A stretch of DNA of 64,000 bases from JAVVRP01 sp036654655 (GCA_036654655.1 JAVVRP010000001.1:124001-188000); one strand, 5' to 3'; shown: positions 1-8,685, numbered from the stretch's first letter. Numbers and translations are program-made. Notes: generated by a model from the letters alone, not told the origin.

Positions 1-1
1 T

Positions 2-508
2 GACGTTAAAGTAGAATTTAAACGCGCTTCAAACTCAATGTTCCACCCTGGCGTGTCTGCAATTATTGAGGATGCAAACACAAAAACAAATATTGGTTAC
101 TTTGGAAAAATTCATCCAAAAGTTGCTAAAAATTTTCAAATCAGTGAAGATACTTTTTACGGCGAAATTAACATGGATTACCTTTTTAATTTGTGTAATA
201 AAAAAATATATGCAAAAGTACTTTCAAAATTCCCAGTTGTGGAACGTGATATTGCAGTAATTGTAAGCGAAAAAACAACTGTTGAAGAACTAAGTGCAAG
301 TATCAAAAAATCTTGTGGAAAAATTTTTGAGTCTGTTGATTTATTTGATATTTACAGGGGTAGCCAAGTTGAAAATGGCAAGAAAAGTTTAGCATACAAA
401 ATTAAATTTTCCGCATTGGATAGAACGCTTGTTGATGATGAAGTAAATGAAATTGTCAAAAAGATATTAAAAGATTTGGAATTTAAATTTGGAGCGAGAT
501 TAAGATGA
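2..508 (+). CDS. pheT: Phenylalanyl-tRNA synthetase beta subunit, C-terminal part (partial)
   Basis: The reading frame is open from base 2, so this is the last 168 residues of a gene starting before the window. The first ~60 residues, including FHPGVSA and GYFGKIHP, match the catalytic-like core of PheRS beta. The last ~95 residues, from KFPVVERDIAV to the C-terminal KFGARLR, match the FDX-ACB domain that binds the tRNA-Phe anticodon stem. With PheS it charges tRNA-Phe in an alpha2-beta2 complex. The stop overlaps the next start (ATGA), so the downstream desulfurase is translationally coupled. The truncation is only the window edge. Confidence 0.95.
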   Translation, partial: DVKVEFKRASNSMFHPGVSAIIEDANTKTNIGYFGKIHPKVAKNFQISEDTFYGEINMDYLFNLCNKKIYAKVLSKFPVVERDIAVIVSEKTTVEELSASIKKSCGKIFESVDLFDIYRGSQVENGKKSLAYKIKFSALDRTLVDDEVNEIVKKILKDLEFKFGARLR

Positions 509-1614
509 TATATTTGGATAATTCAGCAACAACAAAAATGGATAACGATGCATGCAAGGTTTATTTGCAGACAAATCAGCAAATGTATTTAAATCCATCT
601 GCGCCATATTCATTTGAAGTTAAACAAAAATTAGAAAATGCAAGAAAAGCAATTGCATCAAAAATTAATGCAACACCCGAGCAAATAATTTTTACAGCAA
701 GTGCAACCGAAGCCAATAATTTGGCAATTTTAGGTTCGCGAAAAAGCAATTCAAAATTTTTATTTTCCAGTGCCGAACATCCTTCTGTTTTTGAAATAAC
801 AAAACACTTTAAAATTGAAAATACACCTTTTGAATTTATAAATCTTTTAAACGATGGTTTAATTGATGAAAGTGATTATTTAAAAAAACTTAACAATAAC
901 CCAACTTTTATTTCATGCTGTTATGTATGTAGCGAAAATGGTGCACTTAACAACATAAAGCAACTTGTTAACATTAAAAACAAATATAATAAATCAATCC
1001 TTTTTCACACAGATGCAACACAGGCTTTTGGAAAAATTGAAATTGATGTTATGCAATTAGGGGTTGATTTTTTAACATTCAGTGCACATAAAATTCACGG
1101 TCCAAAAGGGCTTGGAGTGCTTTATGTTAAATATCCGCAAAAATTAAAATCATTAATTTTTGGCGGTGGCCAAGAATTTGGATTGCGCAGTGGAACAGAA
1201 AACTTTCCAGCAATCTTAGCGTTTGAAACTGTTGTTAAAAATCTTAATATTAAACAAAATTTTAAAAATGTGTCTATTTTAAAAAACAAATTTATAAAAA
1301 ATTTAACTTGTGATTACATCAAAAACATAGAAAATGACTTTCCATATATTATTTCAATTGCTTTTCCAAACGTGAAAGCAGAAACTTTTCAAAGAATATT
1401 ATTTGAACGGGGAGTTTGTGTTGGAACAGGCAGTGCATGCAGTTCAAAAAAAGAAGGCAATCGCGTTTTACAATCAATGGGGATTTCAAAAAAGCAAATA
1501 ACCGAAAGTTTAAGGATTAGTTTTTCAATACATAACACTATAAAAGAAATTAACACTGCAACAACAATAATTTGCGAGGAATATTTAAAATTATTGCACA
1601 AAGTAAAAAAATAA
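505..1614 (+). CDS. Cysteine desulfurase of the ThiI-associated type
   Basis: PLP-dependent enzyme that removes sulfur from cysteine and holds it as a persulfide. The PLP lysine is in SAHKIHGPKG (Lys196) and the persulfide cysteine in GTGSACSS (Cys312). At 369 residues it is slightly shorter than IscS. It overlaps pheT by 4 nt and lies 15 nt before thiI, the arrangement of the Bacillus NifZ-ThiI pair, so its likely acceptor is ThiI for tRNA 4-thiouridine. A second desulfurase next to iscU (50888-52069) probably serves Fe-S assembly. Specificity is inferred from context only. Confidence 0.92.
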   Translation: MIYLDNSATTKMDNDACKVYLQTNQQMYLNPSAPYSFEVKQKLENARKAIASKINATPEQIIFTASATEANNLAILGSRKSNSKFLFSSAEHPSVFEITKHFKIENTPFEFINLLNDGLIDESDYLKKLNNNPTFISCCYVCSENGALNNIKQLVNIKNKYNKSILFHTDATQAFGKIEIDVMQLGVDFLTFSAHKIHGPKGLGVLYVKYPQKLKSLIFGGGQEFGLRSGTENFPAILAFETVVKNLNIKQNFKNVSILKNKFIKNLTCDYIKNIENDFPYIISIAFPNVKAETFQRILFERGVCVGTGSACSSKKEGNRVLQSMGISKKQITESLRISFSIHNTIKEINTATTIICEEYLKLLHKVKK

Positions 1615-1629
1615 TAAAAGGATGAAATA

Positions 1630-2799
1630 ATGAAAGAGCAAGAAAATAAAATTAGTGATAATGTAATCATTTTAAGATTTGGAGAATTGTTTTTAAAAGG
1701 TAAAAACCGAAGTTATTTTGAAAATGCACTTTCAACAGACATAAGAAAAAAAATTTGCACTTATGGAGCAAAAGTAAAAAAAATAAACGGAAGATATATT
1801 GTTTGTGATTTTGAAGAGTCAAGTTTAGATAAAATTATTGAATCTATTCAAAAAGTTTTTGGTCTTGTAAGTTTAAGTGTTGCAACTAAAATTAAAACTG
1901 ATGAATTAGCAATAAGAAATTTTTGCCAAAATTTAGTTTTAACAACAAATTCTTTTAGAGTAAGGGTCACTCGTGCGGACAAAACTTTTCCAATTTATTC
2001 AAATGATTTTGAAAAAGAGTTAGGCGGTGAAATTTTAAAGAATAATAAAATTAAAGTAAATCTTTTTAATCCGGAAAGTGATATTGTTGTTGATATCAGA
2101 GATGATGGTTTTACTTATATTTCAACAAAAAAAATACAGTGTGCAGGAGGGCTTCCGGCAGGAACTGCGGGCAAAGGTCTGTCCTTGTTGTCAGGAGGGT
2201 TGGATAGCCCAATTGCAACATATTTAATGGCAAAACGGGGGCTTAAAATGAGTTGTTTGCATTTTCACTCTTATCCACACACAAGTTTGCAGGCAAAACA
2301 AAAAGTTGTTGAATTAAAAAATATTTTGTCAGAAACTCTTGGAACAACAAAACTTTACATGTGCTCAATCACAGAAATTCAAGAAGAAATTCATGCAAAA
2401 TGCAAGAATGAGTTTTTAATAACAATAATGCGAAGATTTATGATGCGTATTGCGCAAAAAATTTGCATAAAAAACAAATTAAGTTGCATTGTGACAGGTG
2501 AAAGTTTGGGGCAAGTTGCCAGCCAAACAGTTGAGGGAATAACGTGTACAAACAGCGTTGTAAATTTAATCCCAATTTTAAGGCCTCTTATTGCCTATGA
2601 CAAACAAAATATAATTGAAATTGCAAACAAAATAAAAACTTTTGAAACATCAATTCAACCTTTTGAAGATTGCTGTACAGTTTTTTTGCCCGAGCATCCT
2701 GTTATTCATCCAAAACTTGAAGATGTTATTGAAGAAGAAAAAAAACTTGACGTCGATGGGCTAACAGAACGTTCATTACAATCCATAGAATTGCTATAA
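1630..2799 (+). CDS. thiI: tRNA 4-thiouridine synthetase ThiI
   Basis: Adenylates U8 of tRNA and transfers sulfur from the desulfurase to form s4U. The N-terminal part (to ~170) matches the NFLD/THUMP RNA-binding region. The PP-loop ATPase motif SGGLDSP lies near residue 189. The protein ends at 389 residues without the C-terminal rhodanese domain of the E. coli enzyme, as in Bacillus ThiI, so sulfur probably comes straight from the partner desulfurase. AAAGGATG precedes the ATG. It is the last gene of the pheT-desulfurase-thiI run. Confidence 0.94.
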   Translation: MKEQENKISDNVIILRFGELFLKGKNRSYFENALSTDIRKKICTYGAKVKKINGRYIVCDFEESSLDKIIESIQKVFGLVSLSVATKIKTDELAIRNFCQNLVLTTNSFRVRVTRADKTFPIYSNDFEKELGGEILKNNKIKVNLFNPESDIVVDIRDDGFTYISTKKIQCAGGLPAGTAGKGLSLLSGGLDSPIATYLMAKRGLKMSCLHFHSYPHTSLQAKQKVVELKNILSETLGTTKLYMCSITEIQEEIHAKCKNEFLITIMRRFMMRIAQKICIKNKLSCIVTGESLGQVASQTVEGITCTNSVVNLIPILRPLIAYDKQNIIEIANKIKTFETSIQPFEDCCTVFLPEHPVIHPKLEDVIEEEKKLDVDGLTERSLQSIELL

Positions 2800-2886
2800 T
2801 GTTGATAAATAATTTGTAAATTTAAAATTTTTTAGTTTGATTTTAAATCATATTTTTTTGCTATAAGTAATTTATTATAAAAACAT

Positions 2887-2915
2887 TTGACAAAGTAAAA
2901 GTAAACAAGTAAACT
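2887..2915 (+). promoter_or_regulatory. Sigma-A promoter of rny
   Basis: TTGACA at 2887-2892, a 17-nt spacer and TAAACT at 2910-2915. It sits about 65 nt before the rny start and after the end of thiI. Confidence 0.75.
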
Positions 2916-2919
2916 AATT

Positions 2920-2947
2920 GTGTGAACCAACTGCACGTTGGTTACAC
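2920..2947 (+). other. Hairpin at the 5' end of the rny transcript
   Basis: Arms GTGTGAACCAAC and GTTGGTTACAC pair over 11 bp with one bulged G and a 5-nt loop (TGCAC). It begins about where transcription should start. An A-run follows rather than a T-run, so it is not a + strand terminator. A 5' stabilising or autoregulatory element is possible. Confidence 0.6.
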
Positions 2948-2978
2948 AAAAAAATTTAAAATAGATTAAGGGGAAAAA

Positions 2979-4568
2979 ATGAGCAATTTAGCAAATGTAT
3001 TGGCAGTTGCTCCTGTGATTTCAGTTTTAATTGGCATTGGCGCTTTAATAATAGGTGCTGTCTGTGGAGGGCTTATTTTTCGTTTTGTAACACAAAGCAA
3101 AAACGGAAAAAACAGCATAGCAGCGGCAAAAATTTTGGAAGATGCTTACGCTGAGGCAAAAACTGCAAAAAAGGAAGCAATATTAGAAGCAAAAGAAGAA
3201 GTCCATAAATTAAGAGTAGAGTGTGATAAAGAACTTTCACTTAGAAGAAGCGAAATGCAACGTTCTGAGGACAGGGTTACACAAAAAGAAGAGTTTATTG
3301 ACAAAAAAGAACTAAATTTGGATAAAAAACAAGAAGAAAACAATGATTTTAAAAGACAATTAGATGAAAAATATGTTGAAGTTTCAAAACTTATTGATGA
3401 ACAATCTTTAATAAAGGGCAAAATGTTAACTGAATTAGAAAAAGTAGCGTCAATGCGTAAAGAAGATGCAAAAAATATGCTTATTACGCAAATAACCGAA
3501 GAAGCAAGAAAAACAGCAATTAAAACAGTTAGAGAAATTGAAAATAACGCCGTTGAAGATGGAATAAAAAAAGCACAAAATATTGTTGCACTTGCAATTC
3601 AAAAATGTGCAACTGATATGACCTCAGAAATGACGGTGTCAGTTGTTTCTATTCCAAACGACGAAATGAAAGGAAGAATTATTGGCCGTGAAGGAAGAAA
3701 TATAAGAGCGCTAGAATCGGCAACTGGTGTAGATTTAATTATTGACGATACGCCAGAAGCAATAACTGTTTCGTGCTTTGACCCTGTAAGAAGGGAGATT
3801 GCAAGGCTATCTCTTGAAAAACTTATTTTGGACGGAAGAATTCATCCAACCAGAATTGAGGAGATTGTTGAAAAAGTTAAAAAAGATGTTGAACAAACAA
3901 TAAAAGAAGCAGGCGAAAAAGCAGTTGAAGAAGCAAGCGTATATGGTTTAAATAGTGAAATTGTTAAAACTATGGGTAGGCTTAAATTTAGAACAAGTTA
4001 TGGTCAAAATTGCTTGAAACATAGTTTGGAAACATGCCATATTGCAGGACTTTTGGCAGCAGAACTTGGTGCAGATATAAAAATTGCAAAACGTGGCGGA
4101 TTGTTGCATGATATTGGCAAGGCATTGGATCATGACCAAGAAGGCACTCACATTGAACTTGGTGTTGAACTTGCAAAAAAATATAAAGAAAGCCATGAAG
4201 TTATTCATTGTATACAGGCGCATCATGGTGGAGTTGAATATGAAAGTGTTGAAGCAATTTTGGTTCAGGTTGCAGATGCAATTTCAAGTTCAAGGCCAGG
4301 TGCAAGACGTGAAAATGTTGAAACATATGTTAAACGTTTGGAAAAGTTAGAAGAAATTGCAAATTCGTTTAAAGGTGTTGAAAAATCTTTTGCTATTCAA
4401 GCGGGCAGAGAGATAAGAATTATTGTTAAACCTGAGGAATTATCGGAAGATGATGCATCCTTATTAGCAAAGGACATTGCACAAAAGGTTGAAAATGAAA
4501 TGCAATATCCGGGACAAATTAAAATTAATGTTATAAGAGAAACAAGATTTACAGAAACTGCAAAATAA
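2979..4568 (+). CDS. rny: Ribonuclease Y
   Basis: Membrane-anchored endoribonuclease that starts decay of many Firmicutes mRNAs. One N-terminal transmembrane helix (about residues 13-37) is followed by a long charged coiled coil (to ~200). A KH domain with GREGRNIRALE comes next, then an HD phosphohydrolase domain with LLHDIGKALDHD. At 529 residues it is close to the Bacillus protein (520). AAGGGGA precedes the ATG. It has its own promoter and a leader hairpin, and a terminator follows. Identity is secure. Confidence 0.97.
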   Translation: MSNLANVLAVAPVISVLIGIGALIIGAVCGGLIFRFVTQSKNGKNSIAAAKILEDAYAEAKTAKKEAILEAKEEVHKLRVECDKELSLRRSEMQRSEDRVTQKEEFIDKKELNLDKKQEENNDFKRQLDEKYVEVSKLIDEQSLIKGKMLTELEKVASMRKEDAKNMLITQITEEARKTAIKTVREIENNAVEDGIKKAQNIVALAIQKCATDMTSEMTVSVVSIPNDEMKGRIIGREGRNIRALESATGVDLIIDDTPEAITVSCFDPVRREIARLSLEKLILDGRIHPTRIEEIVEKVKKDVEQTIKEAGEKAVEEASVYGLNSEIVKTMGRLKFRTSYGQNCLKHSLETCHIAGLLAAELGADIKIAKRGGLLHDIGKALDHDQEGTHIELGVELAKKYKESHEVIHCIQAHHGGVEYESVEAILVQVADAISSSRPGARRENVETYVKRLEKLEEIANSFKGVEKSFAIQAGREIRIIVKPEELSEDDASLLAKDIAQKVENEMQYPGQIKINVIRETRFTETAK

Positions 4569-4578
4569 ATTTAATTAA

Positions 4579-4615
4579 AAAAAACTTCATTTTAATTATT
4601 AAGATGAAGTTTTTT
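4579..4615. terminator. Bidirectional terminator between rny and the PadR gene
   Basis: Arms AAAAAACTTCAT (4579-4590) and ATGAAGTTTTTT (4604-4615) form a 12-bp stem with a T-run on both strands. It can end rny (+) and the convergent PadR gene (-). Confidence 0.85.
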
Positions 4616-6183
4616 TATTTAATTTTATATTCAAAATATCTTATGATTAATTCTATTGGAATATCTAGTAACATTAAGCATGGAAGTAAAAACGTTGCAG
4701 AAAACAAATTAAAAGAAAGAGATGTCAGACCAAAAAATAAATTTATTCCAAACAGCAAACCTATTCCAATTAAAACAAAGCACACAGAATACAAAAATTT
4801 TGATTTAGTTATCTGTTCCTTATTTAAATTATGTTCACCATTGCATGCAAGCATAATTACATTTGAAATAATTGGTATAGCAATTAAAGCGGGCAATAAA
4901 ACAAAAAGATATGGGGCTAAAACATTTGCGCCTTTGGCACTAAAAAAAATAATCATTGATTCCAAGATGTTTAAAACAAAAATAATTGAAAACACAATTA
5001 TATTTGTTTTTCTAACCCCAATTTTATCATTTTTGCTTTGCGTTATGGTTTGATTCCCAAACTTTTCATAAATACAAAATTTTACATTTTGTTCGGCAAA
5101 AATCTTTTTTAAATCTTCAAAAGAATTAGTTTCAGAAGCATGGCTACTATCAACAATGGCAATTTTGCTTTTTTTGTATAATTCTTCCACTAAATCTTTA
5201 TACGTTAAATCCTGTTCTTTTTTTATCAAATTAATTGAATTTCCAGATTGAACAGATTCAAACACTGCGGGTTCAATTTTTTTAACTTTTGGCAATTTAT
5301 CAGGGTCGGGGTGTTCTGTAATGAAAACGCCGTCGTCTTTTTTTAATTCACCAATTTTAGGTTCCATAACAACAGCCTTTTCATTGGTTTTTATTATAAA
5401 ATCTTCGTTATTCACATTTTTGCTAAAAGTGCTGTTATCTTCGTTTATCTCTTTTTTTTCATTAGGTGTTGTCAAATTGCTTTCAACTGGTGAAAATTTG
5501 TTTACAACATAACCGCTTTTAACGCAATCATAAAAACTTTGTACAGAACTTTTTTTGTTTTCCAATTCCCGTAAAAAATTGAATTGTGTGTTTAAAGCAG
5601 GTTTGACATCAAAATTTTTTTTATCTACATCATTTTGATTAATTAATTTTGCAAGCGAAATTTGACTCATAAGGATGCCATGCCAAAAAAACTTGTCAGC
5701 AAAAGGCTCAGGAACAACTTCTGTTTCATTTTTTGATTTAGAAACAGAATTTGTAATGTCGTTATTAATTATTGTTTGATTGCCAAACAAATTTGATTGA
5801 AAATATGTTTCTGTTAAATTTATTTCATCCTTTGGAATATTAATTTGTTCATTTTTTATGTTATTTGAAATTAATGATTCAACCATGGATTTTGACGTTT
5901 CAAAATCTTTTTTAGATAGCCCCATTTGAAATTTGCCACTTTCAGTTAAACTGTAATAGTGGCGCTTGCCTCCAATTTCACTATCGCGCCAATAAGAACT
6001 AATAAACCCTTGTTTTTCCATTCTTTGTAGGCAACTGTAAAGTGACGGTTGTTTTATCAAAACCGCACCGTTTGTTTTTTCTTCAATAGATTTAATAATT
6101 TCATAGCCATATTTATCTTTATCTATTAGTGAAGATAAAATAATGGTTGAAATTTGACCCCTAGGAATTTCGTTTGCGTTCAC
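4615..6183 (-). CDS. PadR-family regulator with C-terminal membrane domain
   Basis: Residues 1 to ~95 are a typical PadR winged helix (RGQISTIILSSL, YGYEIIKSIE, SLYSCLQRMEKQGFI, RHYYSLTESG). A ~290-residue hydrophilic, low-complexity linker follows. The last ~130 residues carry four predicted membrane segments at roughly 393-414, 421-446, 463-484 and 492-515. PadR proteins are normally soluble repressors of 100-200 residues, so this one appears tethered to the membrane. It has its own promoter with a repeated TTTGCATAGTA element just upstream, which could be an autoregulatory operator. The signal sensed and the targets are unknown. Confidence 0.85.
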   Translation of the reverse strand: MNANEIPRGQISTIILSSLIDKDKYGYEIIKSIEEKTNGAVLIKQPSLYSCLQRMEKQGFISSYWRDSEIGGKRHYYSLTESGKFQMGLSKKDFETSKSMVESLISNNIKNEQINIPKDEINLTETYFQSNLFGNQTIINNDITNSVSKSKNETEVVPEPFADKFFWHGILMSQISLAKLINQNDVDKKNFDVKPALNTQFNFLRELENKKSSVQSFYDCVKSGYVVNKFSPVESNLTTPNEKKEINEDNSTFSKNVNNEDFIIKTNEKAVVMEPKIGELKKDDGVFITEHPDPDKLPKVKKIEPAVFESVQSGNSINLIKKEQDLTYKDLVEELYKKSKIAIVDSSHASETNSFEDLKKIFAEQNVKFCIYEKFGNQTITQSKNDKIGVRKTNIIVFSIIFVLNILESMIIFFSAKGANVLAPYLFVLLPALIAIPIISNVIMLACNGEHNLNKEQITKSKFLYSVCFVLIGIGLLFGINLFFGLTSLSFNLFSATFLLPCLMLLDIPIELIIRYFEYKIK

Positions 6184-6202
6184 AAAATAACTCCTTGAAA
6201 TT

Positions 6203-6231
6203 ATTATATATTATTTTTATAATGCAGTCAA
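6203..6231 (-). promoter_or_regulatory. Promoter of the PadR-family gene
   Basis: On the minus strand TTGACT (6226-6231), a 17-nt spacer and TATAAT (6203-6208), about 20 nt before the start codon. AAGGAG follows as ribosome binding site. Confidence 0.75.
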
Positions 6232-6236
6232 CATTT

Positions 6237-6266
6237 TTTGCATAGTAGTTTTAAATTTGCATAGTA
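6237..6266 (-). repeat. Direct repeat upstream of the PadR promoter, possible operator
   Basis: TTTGCATAGTA occurs at 6237-6247 and again at 6256-6266, 19 bp apart, or about two helical turns. Both copies lie just upstream of the -35 box. An autoregulatory binding site is inference. Confidence 0.45.
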
Positions 6267-6369
6267 CCCCAATAGCCTTTAAGCATAACATTTTATTAAT
6301 ATAGCATAATACATACAGTATTAGATTTATATATCTTATGAAACAATTAAAATCATATTAAATTGCATT

Positions 6370-6403
6370 AACTATTCGCAAAAGTATGCTTTTACGAATA
6401 GTT
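6370..6403. repeat. 34-bp imperfect palindrome
   Basis: Outer arms AACTATTCG and CGAATAGTT (9 bp), one mismatch, inner arms AAAAG and CTTTT, and loop TATG. Neither side is followed by a clear T-run, so it is a poor terminator. It lies between the end of the serS-linked gene and the PadR promoter. It may be a 3' processing hairpin or a protein site. Confidence 0.6.
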
Positions 6404-6433
6404 GTTTACATTTAAACTATCCCTTTCCCCGTG

Positions 6434-7399
6434 TTAAAAATCAAAAACATTTCCAATTGTTTTAAAAAATTTGCTCACCGAACTTATATTTGCATTAATA
6501 ATTTTATCATCAAACAATTTTGTTTTATTATCCAAAATTGAAACAAAGGAGCAAATATTTGAAAAATTAATAAAATTTACAATACTTATTAAGTTTTCGC
6601 AGTTGTTCTCCCCGCCAAATAAACAATTTGGTGAATTATATAACAGACTTTCCATAAGCATTTGACTTGGCATACAGCCAATTAAATTATAGTATAGATT
6701 ATTTAAGCATCTAAGTATTGGATAAATTTTTCCAGCAGTTTCAACTGATTTTTTTTGCAAATTTTCACGTCTTTTTGTAAAGTCAACTTCTATTATTTTA
6801 TTTTTTATTGAATCAATAAACTTAAATTTTAAATTTTTTTCTGTTGATAATGCAAAATAAACATCAATATTAAACCCAAGGTCCTGTGAGGCTAAAATGG
6901 ATATCATATTTTGTTTTAAAACAATTGTTGTTTCATTTGAAAAATAATTTAAAATTTCATTAAAAAAATCCTTTTGCAAAGCAGATATATCATATTTTTC
7001 AGGTTGTATATTTGTTTTTGTAAAATTTTTATTTTTTGCTTGTTTTTTTTCTTTTTTTATTGCTTTTTTTGTATTTGAATTTCTGTTTTTCCATGCCAGT
7101 TTAACTTTTTTTAAAAACGCATAAAACTTGTTTGATGTCATTTTTACAGTATTAAATTCAATTTGCGATGATTCAAAAACAAAAAGCAGTGTTATTGTTG
7201 AATTAAGAGTCCATGAATTATTAAATAGTTCACATGCAGGCATTGTTTTTACAAATTTTCCTGCCACTCTGTTTTTTAATGCAATTTTACAAAAGTTTTC
7301 TTCTAGCACATCAGTAATGTTTTTTGCTACAATAACTGCCGAATCTTCATCACTTTTTTCACAAAAAAGTTCTATGGCATGTTTATTAAAAAGTTTCAA
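6434..7399 (-). CDS. Uncharacterised protein, possible degenerate CD-NTase-like fold, coupled to serS
   Basis: I do not recognise this 321-residue protein with certainty. Its order of elements resembles nucleotidyltransferases of the CD-NTase/SMODS type: a strand with an acidic residue at FNIDVYFAL (Asp179, the position of the third metal ligand), then VDFTKRRENLQKKS, a helix IYPILRCLNNLY, and PSQMLMESLLYNSPNCLF, which is like the C-terminal helical part of that family. The N-terminal GS and DxD motifs are not visible; AGKFVKT and STITLLFVF stand where they would be expected. A Lys-rich insert spans ~97-125. The start is TTG overlapping the serS stop (TTGA), after AAGGAT, so it is co-translated with serS. 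The fold assignment is inference. Confidence 0.7.
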   Translation of the reverse strand: MKLFNKHAIELFCEKSDEDSAVIVAKNITDVLEENFCKIALKNRVAGKFVKTMPACELFNNSWTLNSTITLLFVFESSQIEFNTVKMTSNKFYAFLKKVKLAWKNRNSNTKKAIKKEKKQAKNKNFTKTNIQPEKYDISALQKDFFNEILNYFSNETTIVLKQNMISILASQDLGFNIDVYFALSTEKNLKFKFIDSIKNKIIEVDFTKRRENLQKKSVETAGKIYPILRCLNNLYYNLIGCMPSQMLMESLLYNSPNCLFGGENNCENLISIVNFINFSNICSFVSILDNKTKLFDDKIINANISSVSKFFKTIGNVFDF

Positions 7400-8685
7400 A
7401 TTTTATCCTTTTCAATTTTAGTTTTTCCACCCATATACATTTGCAAAGGTTTTGGAATATCAACAGACCCATCTGCGTTTAAATGGTTTTCCAAAAAATT
7501 AATAAGCATTCTTGGAGGGGCCACAACGGTGTTATTCAAGGTATGTGCAAACACAGTTCCATCGGGAGTTTTGTATCTTATGCCAAGCCTTCTAGCCTGT
7601 GCATCAGTTAAATTTGAGCAACTGCCCGCTTCAAAATATCTTTGTTGTCTTGGGCTCCACGCTTCAATGTCCACACCTTTGTATTTTAAATCTGCAAGAT
7701 CGCCGGAACAACTTTCTAAAATTCTTACAGGAATGTTTAAACTAACAAAAAAGTCAACGCTCATTTGTTGCATTTTTTCAAACCAGAATCCACTTTCTTC
7801 GGGTTTACAAATAACAATCATTTCTTGTTTTTCAAATTGATGGATTCTGTAAACTCCACGCTCCTCAATTCCGTGTGCACCTTTTTCTTTACGAAAACAT
7901 GGTGAATAACTTGTTAGTTTAATTGGTAATTTATCTATGTTTAATATTGTATTTTGAAATCGGCCTATCATTGAATGTTCACTTGTTCCAATTAAATATA
8001 AATCTTCTCCTTCAATTTTATACATCATGTTGTCCATTTCATCAAAACTCATAACGCCATCAACAACATTACTTCTTATCATAAATGGAGGAATAACATA
8101 TGTAAAGCCCCTATCTATCATAAAATCACGTGCATAAGCCAAAATTGCAGAATGCAAACGTGCAATGTCACCCATTAAATAATAAAATCCATTTCCGCTT
8201 GTTTTCCTTGCACTATCAATGTCAATTCCATTTAAATTTTCCATTATATCCAAATGATATGGAACTTCAAAATCTTTAAGTTTAGGTTCCAAAAATCGTT
8301 TTATTTCAACGTTTTTTGTGTCATTTTCCCCTATTGGAACATCGTTTGCAATAATGTTTGGCAATGCCATTAAAATTTTTTTAACTTGCTCCGCCAATTC
8401 GGCTTCTTTTTTTTCTAAATGTATTTGGTCTATATTAATTTGCTCCACTTGTTTTTTTGCATAGTTTGCCTGCTCAAATTGTTTTGATTGCATTAATTTG
8501 CCAATTTCCGTGGACAATTTGTTACGCTGTTGGCGAGCAAAATCACCTTGTTGCTTAACTTCACGCAATTGTTTGTCAAAATCTAAAAATTCATCTACCA
8601 AAAGCAGTTTTTTATTTTGAAATTTTTTAATTAAATTTTCCTTAACTTTATCTGGATTATTTCTAATAAATTCTTGTGAAAGCAT
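7396..8685 (-). CDS. serS: Seryl-tRNA synthetase
   Basis: Class II synthetase that charges tRNA-Ser (and tRNA-Sec where present) with serine. Residues 1 to ~110 form the antiparallel coiled-coil arm, rich in K, E and Q, that contacts the tRNA long variable arm. The catalytic core shows class II motif 2 (PCFRKEKGAHGIEERGVYR) and motif 3 (NNTVVAPPRML). At 429 residues it has normal length. GGGGA precedes the ATG. It has its own promoter and no T-box. The stop overlaps the start of the next gene by 4 nt. Confidence 0.97.
   Translation of the reverse strand: MLSQEFIRNNPDKVKENLIKKFQNKKLLLVDEFLDFDKQLREVKQQGDFARQQRNKLSTEIGKLMQSKQFEQANYAKKQVEQINIDQIHLEKKEAELAEQVKKILMALPNIIANDVPIGENDTKNVEIKRFLEPKLKDFEVPYHLDIMENLNGIDIDSARKTSGNGFYYLMGDIARLHSAILAYARDFMIDRGFTYVIPPFMIRSNVVDGVMSFDEMDNMMYKIEGEDLYLIGTSEHSMIGRFQNTILNIDKLPIKLTSYSPCFRKEKGAHGIEERGVYRIHQFEKQEMIVICKPEESGFWFEKMQQMSVDFFVSLNIPVRILESCSGDLADLKYKGVDIEAWSPRQQRYFEAGSCSNLTDAQARRLGIRYKTPDGTVFAHTLNNTVVAPPRMLINFLENHLNADGSVDIPKPLQMYMGGKTKIEKDKI

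Noticed and set aside
2920..2947. rny leader hairpin as terminator of thiI
   Set aside because: It lies downstream of a strong promoter and is followed by A, not T, on the + strand.
4604..5053. 149-codon + strand frame after rny
   Set aside because: Antisense to the membrane domain of the PadR gene and starts inside the bidirectional terminator.
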